DNA of 64,000 nt from Pseudobowmanella zhangzhouensis (GTDB lineage Bacteria > Pseudomonadota > Gammaproteobacteria > Enterobacterales > Alteromonadaceae): NCBI RefSeq assembly GCF_042662685.1, contig NZ_JBHSYO010000007.1, positions 440,711 through 504,710 on the forward strand, read 5' to 3'. Below are positions 34,371-44,047 of the stretch, one piece after another; the first letter of the stretch is position 1, and every line of letters starts with the position of its first letter. Under the pieces are notes generated by a model. That model had not been told where the DNA came from, searched no databases, and saw only the letters and a program-made list of their open reading frames with translations. Position numbers and translations under genes: made by a program.

Positions 34371-35245
34371 TATGCCTGCAGGCTACTGCCCTGCCGATAG
34401 GGATAAATATTGTGCAGTTTGAGCGGTACATATTGTTTAGCGGTTTGATAGCCCACTTCAAATAGCTGATTTTTGGCGTCTTTTGTCAGATTAAAATCGA
34501 CCGCGGATACTTCGCCGGTGTTGATTACTACCGTATTGTGCCAGTACTGAGCGTTGACATATTCGCGGGATATCGCGGTCATAAACGTGCGGATTAACAG
34601 TTCAACGTAATGTTTAAGCGGAACCAATGAATGAATCTTATTTGGTTTGCGGCCATCCTGATTGCTTTTAAGTCGAAAACAAACACCAGGCGTGCCATCG
34701 CCATTCCAATCATCGAATAACGCATCTTCGGCCAGAATCGCCCCATCGGTCAGGGGACTGTCCTGATATTTTTTAAAACTGAATATCAGCGGAATCGACA
34801 TGGAATAACGCACTGCTTTAGAAATCTTGAGGTCGGGGCAACGCTCGCGGTTAAAAATAACCGGAGCCCCGCTGTTCAGATCGGTAGCAAGAATATTCAG
34901 GCGCATGGGAATATCGGCGAAAGTTCGGCCTTGCAGTTGCTCATCCATCCATTCTTCGAAGAAATCACCAGAGGCCAGCCCGCCCTCAAACAACAAACGC
35001 AAAATTGAAAACTCGCGGAACTGGCGAAAGTCGGTGTTTAGTGCCAATCGCTTGATGTCCTCCAACGACATTCCGGCAGAATACAATGACGACACAATGG
35101 AGCCGCCGGACACGCCAACCAACGAGTCGAAGCGATAATTCAGCTCCAGTAAGGCCTGCAAAATACCTATGTGCGCTGACAGACGGGTACCGCCGCCAGA
35201 GAAGATAGGCACGATTTTTTGTTGCTGCGCTGCTGTGTCCGTCAC
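34370..35245 (-). CDS. Patatin-like phospholipase
   Basis: 291-residue serine lipase/acyl hydrolase. It has the oxyanion glycine loop FSGGGTRLSAHIG at about residue 15, the nucleophile elbow GVSGGS at about 43, and the catalytic Asp in LTDGAILAED near 165: the Ser-Asp dyad of patatins. The loop is GGGTR rather than the common GGGxRG. No signal peptide, so cytosolic or injected. Divergent from the malic enzyme gene. Confidence 0.9.
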   Translation of the reverse strand: MTDTAAQQQKIVPIFSGGGTRLSAHIGILQALLELNYRFDSLVGVSGGSIVSSLYSAGMSLEDIKRLALNTDFRQFREFSILRLLFEGGLASGDFFEEWMDEQLQGRTFADIPMRLNILATDLNSGAPVIFNRERCPDLKISKAVRYSMSIPLIFSFKKYQDSPLTDGAILAEDALFDDWNGDGTPGVCFRLKSNQDGRKPNKIHSLVPLKHYVELLIRTFMTAISREYVNAQYWHNTVVINTGEVSAVDFNLTKDAKNQLFEVGYQTAKQYVPLKLHNIYPYRQGSSLQA

Positions 35246-35456
35246 CGCTACTTTCCTTTATAAGACCACAGCTTAAGTATGCAGAGGCTCACCAATTTCG
35301 CGAATTTAGTTGGCAGACTTTGCCTGTTAATAGTCACTATTCGGTTTACTGATAGGCAAACACAGACTGCTCTGATAAGTTGGTTAAAAAGGCTGTGCTA
35401 GACTCGCGCGCCACACAAAAATAATCATAAAACCCTACAAACCGACCGAGGCAATC
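35246..35456. promoter_or_regulatory. Divergent region with extended -10 promoter for malic enzyme
   Basis: 211 bases. TGCTAGACT at 35396-35404 is an extended -10, followed by CGCGCGCC, about 50 bases before the malic enzyme ATG. No good -35 is seen. Nothing else is recognised. Confidence 0.4.
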
Positions 35457-36701
35457 ATGTCTGATTTCAAACAAAAGGCATTGGATTATCATGCCAAACC
35501 GACGCCAGGGAAAATCAGTGTCGAACTGACTAAACCGGCCGAAACTGTGAAAGATTTAGCACTAGCGTATTCGCCAGGTGTGGCGGAGCCGGTGCGCGAG
35601 ATCGCCGCGAATCCGGATAATGCCTACAAATATACCGCCAAAGGTAATCTGGTTGCGGTGATTTCCAATGGTACGGCGATATTGGGCCTTGGCAATCTGG
35701 GCCCTTTGGCGTCCAAGCCAGTTATGGAGGGTAAGGCGCTGTTATTTAAACGCTTTGCCGGATTAGACGCGATCGATATCGAGGTGAGTCATCGTACCCC
35801 GGAAGAGTTTATCAATACGGTGGCGAATATTGCTGATACGTTCGGCGGGATCAATCTGGAAGATATTAAAGCGCCGGAATGTTTTGAAATCGAACAGGAA
35901 TTGATTAAGCGCTGTAATGTGCCGGTATTTCATGATGATCAGCATGGTACCGCGATAGTAACGGCGGCCGGCATGCTCAACGCGCTGGAAATTCAGGGTA
36001 AGGCGTTACACGACGTCACCATAGTTTGCATGGGGGCTGGCGCGGCGGCAGTGGCCTGTATGGAACTGCTGATTAAATGTGGCGCACAGCGCGAACGGAT
36101 TTATATGCTGGATCGCCGCGGTGTGATCCATACCCGCCGTGATGATCTGACTGAACATAAAAAACTGTTCGCAAATAATACCGACAAGCGCACGCTGGAA
36201 GATGTGATGGACGGCGCCGACGTGTTTGTCGGGGTGTCGGGGCCGGATGTGTTACCACCTGAAACGCTCAAACTGATGGCTGCCAATCCGGTGGTATTTG
36301 CCTGCTCAAATCCGGATCCGGAAATCAAACCTGAGTTAGCCCACGGGGTGCGTGATGACCTGATTATGGCGACCGGCCGCTCAGATTATCCAAACCAGGT
36401 TAACAACGTGCTGTGTTTTCCATTTATCTTCCGCGGCGCGCTGGATGTGCGTGCGACCAAGATTAATGACGAGATGAAAGTAGCGGCGGTGGATGCGATT
36501 CGTAATATCGCCAAACAACCGGTGCCTGACGCGGTGTTGAAGGCCTGTGATTGCACCAGCCTGACGTTCGGTAAAGAGTACATTATTCCTAAACCTATGG
36601 ATGCGCGCTTACGCACTGAAGTGTCACGCGCGGTGGCGCAGGCTGCCATCGACAGTGGTGTGGCAGGCATGGTTAAGTTACCCAAAGGATATATGCAGTA
36701 A
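35457..36701 (+). CDS. Malic enzyme (oxaloacetate-decarboxylating), short form
   Basis: Converts malate to pyruvate with NAD(P)+ reduction. 414 residues: catalytic and NAD-binding domains only, without the phosphotransacetylase-like tail of E. coli MaeB. Family segments are YSPGVAEPVREIA, DIEVSHRTPEEFI, FHDDQHGTAIVTAAGMLNAL and the nucleotide loop CMGAGAAAVACMELL. It overlaps the next gene by one base (TAATG). Close to rpmE, as often in marine gammaproteobacteria. Confidence 0.95.
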   Translation: MSDFKQKALDYHAKPTPGKISVELTKPAETVKDLALAYSPGVAEPVREIAANPDNAYKYTAKGNLVAVISNGTAILGLGNLGPLASKPVMEGKALLFKRFAGLDAIDIEVSHRTPEEFINTVANIADTFGGINLEDIKAPECFEIEQELIKRCNVPVFHDDQHGTAIVTAAGMLNALEIQGKALHDVTIVCMGAGAAAVACMELLIKCGAQRERIYMLDRRGVIHTRRDDLTEHKKLFANNTDKRTLEDVMDGADVFVGVSGPDVLPPETLKLMAANPVVFACSNPDPEIKPELAHGVRDDLIMATGRSDYPNQVNNVLCFPFIFRGALDVRATKINDEMKVAAVDAIRNIAKQPVPDAVLKACDCTSLTFGKEYIIPKPMDARLRTEVSRAVAQAAIDSGVAGMVKLPKGYMQ

Positions 36702-37723
36702 TGGCGGAAAATCGAGGATTGGCGCTGCGCTTTATTGACGATGTCGACGCGCCATTTAGTCAGCGTCTGGCATTGGTCAGCAAGCCGTTAGCACAACTAA
36801 ACAAAGGTGAGGTGAGGGTCAAGGTTCTTGCTTCGCCGGTCAACCCGTCCGATCTGGTCTATCTGCGTGGCCAATATGGCGTTCCGCCCGCGGATGCGGC
36901 GTTTGCCGGCTTCGAGGGATGCGGCGTGGTAGTGGCTGCCAACGCAGGCCTGTACGGTAAATGGCTGTTAGGCAAACGGGTTGCGATTGCCGCCACGCCC
37001 GGCGCTGATGGAGTTTGGGCTGAATATGTGACGACATTGGCCAGTTATTGCTTGCCGGTGCGCAAAGATATTGACGATGTGCAGGCCTCTACCTTGATTG
37101 TGAATCCCTGTACTGTTGTATGCCTGTTAGCCCGAGCCAAGGAAATCGGTACTCAGGCGGTGGTAATCAATGCGGCGGCTAGTCAGGTGGGTAAAGGCCT
37201 GATCCGTTTGGCGAAAATGCAGGGGGTGAAAACCATCTGCACCGTGCGTAGTCAAGCGAATGTGGCAGTGTTGCGTGAACTGGGGGCGGATGCGGTGTTA
37301 CTCACTACGGATGATGATTACCCCGAACAATTGAAGGCGTTGGCCCATGAATGGCGCGCCAGAGTGTTACTGGATGCCGTAGCGGATATGGATACGCCAT
37401 CAGTATTGCGTGCCATGCCGGCAGGCAGTACGGCGATTGTCTATGGACGTCTACAGGAAACCCGCGATCCGTTAGGGGGCCGTTTCAGTGTAGCCGATGT
37501 GATCTTTCGCCGGATCAAGATTGAAGGGTTTTGGTTGGCGGACTTTATGAAAAAGGCGTCGCCGCTCAAGGTGCTTAGCGTCAGCCGCCAGGTGCAGAAA
37601 TTATTTGCTGAGGGCGTATTTCATACCGATATCCGTGGTGAATATGGCTTTGATGACTTTATGCCCGCACTGGAACACTACGCCGAGCACAAAAGTGACG
37701 GTAAAGTGATTTTGCGTCCGTAA
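36701..37723 (+). CDS. MDR-family NADPH:quinone oxidoreductase-like dehydrogenase
   Basis: 340-residue medium-chain dehydrogenase/reductase without the catalytic zinc cysteine, so of the quinone oxidoreductase/enoyl reductase type. The N-terminal GroES-like domain has VLASPVNPSDLVYLRGQYG. The Rossmann domain is INAAASQVGKGLIRLAKMQGV; the usual GGxGxVG motif is replaced by AAASQVG. Start overlaps the malic enzyme stop by one base, so the two are coupled. The substrate is unknown; the pairing may recycle NADPH. Confidence 0.88.
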   Translation: MAENRGLALRFIDDVDAPFSQRLALVSKPLAQLNKGEVRVKVLASPVNPSDLVYLRGQYGVPPADAAFAGFEGCGVVVAANAGLYGKWLLGKRVAIAATPGADGVWAEYVTTLASYCLPVRKDIDDVQASTLIVNPCTVVCLLARAKEIGTQAVVINAAASQVGKGLIRLAKMQGVKTICTVRSQANVAVLRELGADAVLLTTDDDYPEQLKALAHEWRARVLLDAVADMDTPSVLRAMPAGSTAIVYGRLQETRDPLGGRFSVADVIFRRIKIEGFWLADFMKKASPLKVLSVSRQVQKLFAEGVFHTDIRGEYGFDDFMPALEHYAEHKSDGKVILRP

Positions 37724-37770
37724 CAAGCCAGAGCTGCGCGGTCAGACTGAACCCCCGCCAAATTTGGCAG

Positions 37771-37803
37771 TAAAAGATCCCTCTGCATGACATGCAGAGG
37801 GAT
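37771..37803 (-). terminator. Terminator of the hybrid kinase gene
   Basis: A perfect 13-base inverted repeat (37777-37803, one-base centre) includes ATCCCTCTGC/GCAGAGGGAT. On the minus strand it is followed by CTTTTA. The T run is short, so efficiency is uncertain; on the plus strand it may also help end the malic enzyme transcript. Confidence 0.65.
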
Positions 37804-37806
37804 TGC

Positions 37807-40800
37807 TTATTTCACTAGTAAACTTTGCATCAGTGCCCTGAGTTTGGCCGGTTTAACTGGCTTGCTCAGATAACTGACCTGTTGTTGTTTGCACGCTTCG
37901 ATCAGTTCTTCTTCACGATTGGCAGTAATCAGTATCGCCGGCAGGTAATCGTCACGATCACGGCGCAGATCCTGAATCAGTTGCAGGCCATTTTGGTTAT
38001 CACCCAGCTGATAATCCACCAATAACATACCGGGTGGGATCTCCTCTGCCAATGCTTTGGCCTGCGAGACATTATTGGCCACGCGGGATTTCACCTTCCA
38101 CTTGTGTAACAGCGTTTCCATTGCATCCAGGTTAACGCGCTGATCATCTACCACCAGGGCGGTTAGGCCGCTAAGGCCAAGTTTATTAACCCGGCTAACG
38201 TCGCTGACTTGTTTCTCTGCGGCACACATGGGCAGCTCAAACCAGAAGCAACTGCCTTTGCCGCTGACTGAACGCACTGAAATCGGACTGTTCAATTGCT
38301 GACCGAGACGGGCAACGACACTTAAGCCGAGGCCAAGGCCACGCTGCATTCTGTTTTCCACCCGATAAAAGTCATTGAAGACTTTACTCTGTTCGTCACG
38401 ATCGATGCCTAAGCCACTGTCCCACACTTGCAGTAAAATATGCTCTCCGCGTTTGCGCGCGGCGATAATTACGCCGCCCTGTTCGGTGTATTTAACGGCA
38501 TTGGATAACAGGTTTCGTACGATACGATGCAAATAGGTGGGGTCGGTATTGACCCACACATCCGGAATATGGCTGCGTAAGCGCAAACCTTTGTGTTCTG
38601 CTTTCATACTGAATTCATGCACCAGCGACTGCATAACATTTCGCAGTGAGCAGGGGTGGGGCTTGGGTTGTAAATCCCCCTGATCGAGGCGGGCAATATC
38701 CAGCAAGGTAGCGATTAACGCTTCACTGGCCAATACACTGTCATTGAGCTTGTCTAATACTTCCCGATCGTTAGCTCGCAACTGAGATTCCTGCAATGAA
38801 CTCAAATACAGTTTGGCAGCGTTGAGCGGCTGTAAAATGTCGTGGCTGGCCAGCGCCAGGAAGCGGGTTTTACTGGCATTGGCGTGTTCCGCGGCTTTGC
38901 GCGCATTGACGATTTCCTTTTCAGCGTCAGCGCGGCGCTCGATTTCTTTGCGAAGTTCCGCGTTAATCGCGTGTACCTCTTCGCTGCGTTTCTGAATGCG
39001 GTTTTCCAAGTCAATATTGGCCTCTTCCAGTGCCTGCTGAATTTCGATGTGCGCGGTGATGTCGTTAAACGAGGTAACAAAGCCGCCCCCGGGCAGCGGA
39101 TTGCCGACCATTTCGATGACTTTGCCATCGCTGCGCTGACGTAAAAAGCGATGGGGTGTGCCTTGTCGCAAATGCTCCATACGCTTGGCGACCAGCATAT
39201 CCACTTCACCCACGCCGCACTCACCGCGTTCGGCGTTGTAGCGCACCAGATGTTCAATGGGCATGCCCGCTCGGATCATGCCATCCGGATAATTGAACAG
39301 ATCCAGATAACGTTTATTCCAGGCAACCAGATTAAGATTGCGATCTACCACCGAGATCCCCTGATCTAAGTTTTCCAGCGAGGTAAGCAGCGCACTCATA
39401 TTAAATTTCAGCGCGGCGGTGGTGTCATCGAAGAAATTCACCACTTCCTCGAAATCCAGCTTGCGGCCACCGATGGCGCTGTCAATGATGGCTTTGGCAC
39501 TGGAAGCGCCTATTACGCCCCCCAGCGCCCGTTCACAAAACTGCAGAAAGTCATCGGTCGGTGCTTGCTGGGCGGTCAGGTGCTCATCCACGGTGGCGTT
39601 GTAGTCGTCGAGAAATACCGCACATCGTTGCTCTCCGAGAAACATAGTCAGCAGGGTTATCAGATCCGCGACGGTGGTGTTGGCAGTCGGTTTGAGAGCG
39701 GCATTGAGGTAAGGATCTTTAGGCGCCACAAAGGCCTGGGCCTGGATACGATCGATTAAACGGGGTTGTGAGGTGATGGAAAACAACGCATAGGCCAGAC
39801 AGTTGGCAATTAAACTCAGCACCGCGCCCTGCACAATCACATGGTTTTGTATCACAACGGCCGCGTCAGTCAGCAAGGGTAACAGCAGCCATAACACCCA
39901 GGTAAACATGGCGGCTAACAGCCCGGCATACACCCCATGGGCATGGCCGCGCTTCCAGTACAAGCCGCCGACAATGGCGGGCAGCAACTGAATCACCAGT
40001 GAGAAGGCTATCCAACCGATTGACGCCAGTGATTTACTGCCGGTCATTTGCTGATTATATAAATATGCCAGCAACAGCAGCATGCCAATGGTTAAACGCC
40101 TTACGGCCAGAATTGTTGGGGTAAATCCGCTGCCGATATGACTACGTGAGGCCAGATATTTAGGCAGAATCACATCGTTGGTGATCATGGTTGAAAGCGT
40201 CAACGTCGCGACAATGATCATCGCTGTGGCGGCAGATAAGCCACCCAAAAATACCAGCATTTTTATCAGTGGAATATCCGATAGCAGGGCCAGTGACAAT
40301 ACATAGGTGTCTGGTTCGATTTGTGCCGGCGACAGTAAAGCATGGCCGAAGGTAGCTATCACCGGGATGATGAGCGCCAATACCGCCAGGTATAGAGGGA
40401 AAGTCCAGCGCGCAATTTTCAGATGTTTTAAGTCGAGATTATCAATAATCGAAACATGGAATTGACGTGGCAGACAGATCACTGCCGCAGCGGCGATCAG
40501 GGTCTGTAGCCAGAACGACAAGGAGCTTACCCCCTGCAGGCTGTAACTTTGGATAATTGCGTCCACTGGCAGGGCATTATCTGAACTATGCCACACCCAC
40601 CAGGCAACCAGCGCCACCGCTGCCAATGCAAGAATCTTAATCAATGACTCAAACGCAATGGCCAGCATCAGCCCGCGGCGGTATTCGGTCACATCTGCGT
40701 GTTTGGTGCCGAAGTAGATGGCGAAGATACCGATAAATAAAGCCGCCAAAAATACGATGCCGCTGGCTTCTGTTTCGCCGGAAACCAATAAAAATGCCGA

Positions 40801-41214
40801 ACCAATCGCTTTGAGCTGGAGGGCGATATAGGGAATGGTTGCTAACAGTGCAATCAGGGTGACCAGCAACGCGACTGTTTGACGTTTGCCGTAGCGCGAG
40901 GCGATAAAGTCAGCAATGGTGGTGATGCGTTGCTTTTTACTGACCAGCGCCAGTTTATAGATAAAGCGATAGCCAAACAGATACAGCAACACCGGGCCAA
41001 GCAGAATGGGTAAATAGTCCCATTGATGTCGTGCCGCTTCGCCTACCGCCCCGAAATAAGTCCATGCCGTGCAGTAAATTGCCAGCGCCAGCGAATAGGT
41101 TAATGGATGGCCGGTCAGTTTTCTCGCTGTCGGTGAATTGGCGTCGCCCCAGCGCGCCAGCCAGAAAAGACCTGCAAGATACAACAGGGCAATTGCCACC
41201 CAACCTAACGCCAT
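37807..41214 (-). CDS. crbS: CrbS/MxtR-like hybrid sensor kinase with sodium:solute symporter domain
   Basis: 1135-residue membrane sensor. Domains in order: 12-13-helix sodium:solute symporter (SSS) module (1-480), PAS (about 600-720, GISVVDRNLNLVAWNKRYLDLF), coiled coil, HisKA with FLALASHDILQPLNAAK (about 785), HATPase (NLLSNAVKYTEQGG, about 900), and a C-terminal receiver (about 1018-1130, phospho-Asp in LLVDYQLGD, Lys in YLSKPVK). This layout is that of CrbS/MxtR/CbrA, which control acetate and carbon use. It is divergent from a symporter operon that it probably regulates. The LuxR-type partner (CrbR) is not in the window. Confidence 0.93.
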   Translation of the reverse strand: MALGWVAIALLYLAGLFWLARWGDANSPTARKLTGHPLTYSLALAIYCTAWTYFGAVGEAARHQWDYLPILLGPVLLYLFGYRFIYKLALVSKKQRITTIADFIASRYGKRQTVALLVTLIALLATIPYIALQLKAIGSAFLLVSGETEASGIVFLAALFIGIFAIYFGTKHADVTEYRRGLMLAIAFESLIKILALAAVALVAWWVWHSSDNALPVDAIIQSYSLQGVSSLSFWLQTLIAAAAVICLPRQFHVSIIDNLDLKHLKIARWTFPLYLAVLALIIPVIATFGHALLSPAQIEPDTYVLSLALLSDIPLIKMLVFLGGLSAATAMIIVATLTLSTMITNDVILPKYLASRSHIGSGFTPTILAVRRLTIGMLLLLAYLYNQQMTGSKSLASIGWIAFSLVIQLLPAIVGGLYWKRGHAHGVYAGLLAAMFTWVLWLLLPLLTDAAVVIQNHVIVQGAVLSLIANCLAYALFSITSQPRLIDRIQAQAFVAPKDPYLNAALKPTANTTVADLITLLTMFLGEQRCAVFLDDYNATVDEHLTAQQAPTDDFLQFCERALGGVIGASSAKAIIDSAIGGRKLDFEEVVNFFDDTTAALKFNMSALLTSLENLDQGISVVDRNLNLVAWNKRYLDLFNYPDGMIRAGMPIEHLVRYNAERGECGVGEVDMLVAKRMEHLRQGTPHRFLRQRSDGKVIEMVGNPLPGGGFVTSFNDITAHIEIQQALEEANIDLENRIQKRSEEVHAINAELRKEIERRADAEKEIVNARKAAEHANASKTRFLALASHDILQPLNAAKLYLSSLQESQLRANDREVLDKLNDSVLASEALIATLLDIARLDQGDLQPKPHPCSLRNVMQSLVHEFSMKAEHKGLRLRSHIPDVWVNTDPTYLHRIVRNLLSNAVKYTEQGGVIIAARKRGEHILLQVWDSGLGIDRDEQSKVFNDFYRVENRMQRGLGLGLSVVARLGQQLNSPISVRSVSGKGSCFWFELPMCAAEKQVSDVSRVNKLGLSGLTALVVDDQRVNLDAMETLLHKWKVKSRVANNVSQAKALAEEIPPGMLLVDYQLGDNQNGLQLIQDLRRDRDDYLPAILITANREEELIEACKQQQVSYLSKPVKPAKLRALMQSLLVK

Positions 41215-41405
41215 GAGTTGTTCCCTTTTTTAATCAATAAGTCACTGTATCACAGACAGAATCTGCCCCTGTAGTGTTACGACTAAGGTCTGATTTAACA
41301 CTTGATTAACACCATCTACAGTACAAAACGTGCGCAATAGTACCCGGGCGGGTGACGGGCAACGCGCGAAGTTACACGATAAAAAACCAAATAAGGGGAG
41401 CAGTC
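41215..41405. promoter_or_regulatory. Divergent region between crbS-like kinase and symporter operon
   Basis: 191 bases. The symporter transcript must start here, but I see no clear sigma-70 or sigma-54 promoter. An imperfect dyad, GTAGTGTTACGAC...(41271) with nearby TTAACACTTGATTAACACC (repeat of TTAACAC at 41298 and 41309), could be a regulator site. The leader ends with an AAGGGGAG ribosome site. Confidence 0.35.
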
Positions 41406-41672
41406 ATGGCTTTCAGAAGTGAAGAAGATGCCAAAAATTATTGGCGCGAGAACGTCAGCCTGATGGTCAAGCTTATGATCATCTGGTTTGTCGTATCCTT
41501 TGGATGCGGCATCCTGTTCGTTGATGCACTAAACAACATCCAGCTGGGCGGATACAAACTGGGATTCTGGTTTGCACAGCAGGGGTCCATTTACACCTTC
41601 CTTGTGCTGATTTGGTACTACGCCAAAGCCATGGGCAAGCTTGACGCCAAATACGGCGTGAACGAAGACTGA
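41406..41672 (+). CDS. DUF4212 small symporter subunit
   Basis: 88-residue membrane protein with two transmembrane helices (about 19-38 and 52-72). It starts at ATG 41406 behind AAGGGGAG; the frame upstream is not conserved. The DUF4212 family is found almost only before an ActP-like sodium:solute symporter, here 11 bases downstream, and is regarded as its small subunit. The tail KAMGKLDAKYGV is typical. Confidence 0.92.
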   Translation: MAFRSEEDAKNYWRENVSLMVKLMIIWFVVSFGCGILFVDALNNIQLGGYKLGFWFAQQGSIYTFLVLIWYYAKAMGKLDAKYGVNED

Positions 41673-41683
41673 GGAGCAGCGCA

Positions 41684-43417
41684 ATGGATTTACAAACCTT
41701 AACGTACATTGTGGTGGGTGCAACGTTTGCGCTGTACATCGGTATCGCTATTTGGGCGCGTGCCGGCTCCACTAAAGAATTCTATGTCGCGGGCGGCGGG
41801 GTTAACCCGGTTGCCAACGGTATGGCCACAGCTGCGGACTGGATGTCAGCCGCATCATTTATTTCCATGGCAGGTTTGATTGCCTTTATGGGATACGGCG
41901 GTTCGGTGTTCCTGATGGGCTGGACCGGTGGTTACGTAATTTTGGCTATGTTACTGGCGCCGTACCTGCGTAAATACGGCAAATTTACTGTGCCAGAGTT
42001 TATCGGTGATCGCTTCTACTCTAACGCTGCGCGCGTCGTTGCGGTGGTGTGTCTGATTATCTGTTCGGTGACCTATGTTATCGGTCAGATGAAAGGGGTT
42101 GGTGTTGCGTTCGCCCGCTTCCTGGAAGTGTCCTATGACATGGGTCTGTATATCGGTATGACGATCGTGTTTATCTACGCTGTATTGGGTGGCATGAAAG
42201 GGATTACCTACACTCAGATTGCTCAATACTGTGTATTGATTCTGGCCTACACCATTCCTGCGGTATTTATCTCACTGCAACTGACCGGTAACCCACTGCC
42301 GCAGTTAGGTCTGGGTAGCACTATGGCGGATGGTTCTGGTGTCTATATGCTGGATCGTCTCGATCAGGTGGTTACAGAGTTAGGTTTCGCACAGTATACG
42401 GTGAGTAAGCGCGGCGATACCCTGAATATGTTCGTATACACCATGTCACTGATGATCGGTACGGCGGGTCTGCCCCACGTTATTATCCGTTTCTTCACGG
42501 TACCAAAGGTAAAAGATGCACGTTCTTCAGCCGGTTACGCCCTGCTTTTTATCGCGATTCTGTATACCACAGCACCTGCAGTAGCAGCGATGGCACGTTT
42601 AAATCTGCACCAGACTATCGAGCCGGTAGCGGGTCAGAACATTGCCTATGACGAGCGTCCAGCCTGGTTTAAAAACTGGGAAAAGACTGGTCTGCTGGCA
42701 TTTGAAGATAAAAACGGTGATGGCCGCATTCAGTATTCTGCTGATAAAGCCACCAACGAAATGGTTAAAGTTGATAACGACATTATGGTACTGGCGAACC
42801 CTGAGATTGCCAAACTGCCTAACTGGGTGATTGCTTTGGTCGCCGCCGGTGGTCTGGCAGCCGCATTGTCTACTGCTGCGGGCTTGTTATTGGCGATTGC
42901 TTCAGCAATTTCCCATGATCTGCTCAAAGGTATTCTCAAGCCGGATATGGATGAGAAGAGTGAGTTAATGTGGAGCCGTGTGGCAATGGTTGGTGCAATC
43001 GGCGTGGCTGGCTATCTGGGGTTAAATCCACCCGGATTTGCGGCTGGGACGGTGGCACTGGCATTTGGTCTGGCTGCGTCGTCTATCTTCCCGGCACTGA
43101 TGATGGGTATCTTCAGTAAGCGTGTGAATATGCAAGGCGCTATAGCAGGTATGATCGCCGGTATCTTTATCACCCTGTTCTATGTATTCCAGCACAAAGG
43201 CTTGTTCTTTATTCCCGAGTGGACGTATCTGGAAAGCTGGGGCAGCAACTGGTTTATGGGGATCGAACCCAACGCCTTCGGTGCAATTGGTGCCATCGTG
43301 AACTTTGCAGTTGCCTACATTGTATCCAGCATGACGGCGGAACCGCCACAGCACGTACAGGATATGGTTGAATACATCCGTATTCCGGTGGGTGCAGGTC
43401 AGGCACAGGATCACTAA
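41684..43417 (+). CDS. Sodium:solute symporter, VC_2705/ActP-like
   Basis: 577-residue inner-membrane transporter with about 13 helices. It begins DLQTLTYIVVGATFALYIGIAIW, with GVNPVANGMATAADWMSAASF (the family's substrate/Na+ site) near residue 40. A periplasmic/cytosolic insert (FEDKNGDGRIQYSADKAT) is typical of this subfamily with DUF4212. Acetate or a related small carboxylate is the likely substrate, by similarity to ActP and by the CrbS-like kinase next door. A terminator follows. Confidence 0.92.
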   Translation: MDLQTLTYIVVGATFALYIGIAIWARAGSTKEFYVAGGGVNPVANGMATAADWMSAASFISMAGLIAFMGYGGSVFLMGWTGGYVILAMLLAPYLRKYGKFTVPEFIGDRFYSNAARVVAVVCLIICSVTYVIGQMKGVGVAFARFLEVSYDMGLYIGMTIVFIYAVLGGMKGITYTQIAQYCVLILAYTIPAVFISLQLTGNPLPQLGLGSTMADGSGVYMLDRLDQVVTELGFAQYTVSKRGDTLNMFVYTMSLMIGTAGLPHVIIRFFTVPKVKDARSSAGYALLFIAILYTTAPAVAAMARLNLHQTIEPVAGQNIAYDERPAWFKNWEKTGLLAFEDKNGDGRIQYSADKATNEMVKVDNDIMVLANPEIAKLPNWVIALVAAGGLAAALSTAAGLLLAIASAISHDLLKGILKPDMDEKSELMWSRVAMVGAIGVAGYLGLNPPGFAAGTVALAFGLAASSIFPALMMGIFSKRVNMQGAIAGMIAGIFITLFYVFQHKGLFFIPEWTYLESWGSNWFMGIEPNAFGAIGAIVNFAVAYIVSSMTAEPPQHVQDMVEYIRIPVGAGQAQDH

Positions 43418-43434
43418 GCTAAAATGTGATGACG

Positions 43435-43460
43435 AAAGGGCGCTGCGGCGCCCTTTATTT
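43435..43460 (+). terminator. Terminator after the symporter
   Basis: AAAGGGCGC-TGCG-GCGCCCTTT perfect nine-base stem followed by ATTTTG. It separates the symporter pair from the DUF294 group. Confidence 0.85.
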
Positions 43461-43558
43461 TGTAAGGCTAATTATTTGAATTACATCAAAAAACTGCACA
43501 GCCAAATGCATCGTAGCGGTGTTATATTGAACAAAATCATCAGTAAGAGTGAGTCGTA

Positions 43559-44047
43559 ATGTTTACTAATAAACATGTCATCGTGGCCATGATTGTCGCC
43601 CCCATTCTGGCAGTACTGGCCTATTTTGGAACGGACGCCATCGTGTCAGAAACCCCTCAAGCCGCGCAGCAGGGGCAAACTTATCAATTGGTTGCGAAAC
43701 CTAATTGTCGTTATCAAAGCGGCGTATGCGGCATGCAAAATGGCGATGTTGAGCTGGATCTTCAGTTACAAACTGATCCGCAGGGCCAGCTCAGATTATT
43801 GCTGAACAGTAATTTGCCGTTGCAAGGAGCCAAGCTGGCCTGGGCCAATGGCGATCCAGTGCCATTAACTGCGACCCAACAAGATGCACAACAATGGCAA
43901 TTGCTGTTGGCAGAGCGTCCGGCCAAGGATGCACAGTTGCGTCTGGTGGTGAGTATTAATGACTCGCTGTATTTCGCCGAGACCGGCACGGTATTTTTTG
44001 ATTACGAAACTATTTTTGGTCAGGATTTTCGCCGCGGAGGTAACTAA
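43559..44047 (+). CDS. Membrane-anchored hypothetical periplasmic protein
   Basis: Unrecognised 162-residue protein. An N-terminal uncleaved helix (VIVAMIVAPILAVLAYFGTDAIV) anchors a periplasmic beta-rich domain with two cysteines (PNCRYQSGVCGM) that could form a disulfide. Its stop overlaps the ATG of the DUF294 gene by one base, so it belongs to that operon. Similar small proteins sit at this place in related acetate-type clusters, but I cannot name a family. Confidence 0.75.
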   Translation: MFTNKHVIVAMIVAPILAVLAYFGTDAIVSETPQAAQQGQTYQLVAKPNCRYQSGVCGMQNGDVELDLQLQTDPQGQLRLLLNSNLPLQGAKLAWANGDPVPLTATQQDAQQWQLLLAERPAKDAQLRLVVSINDSLYFAETGTVFFDYETIFGQDFRRGGN

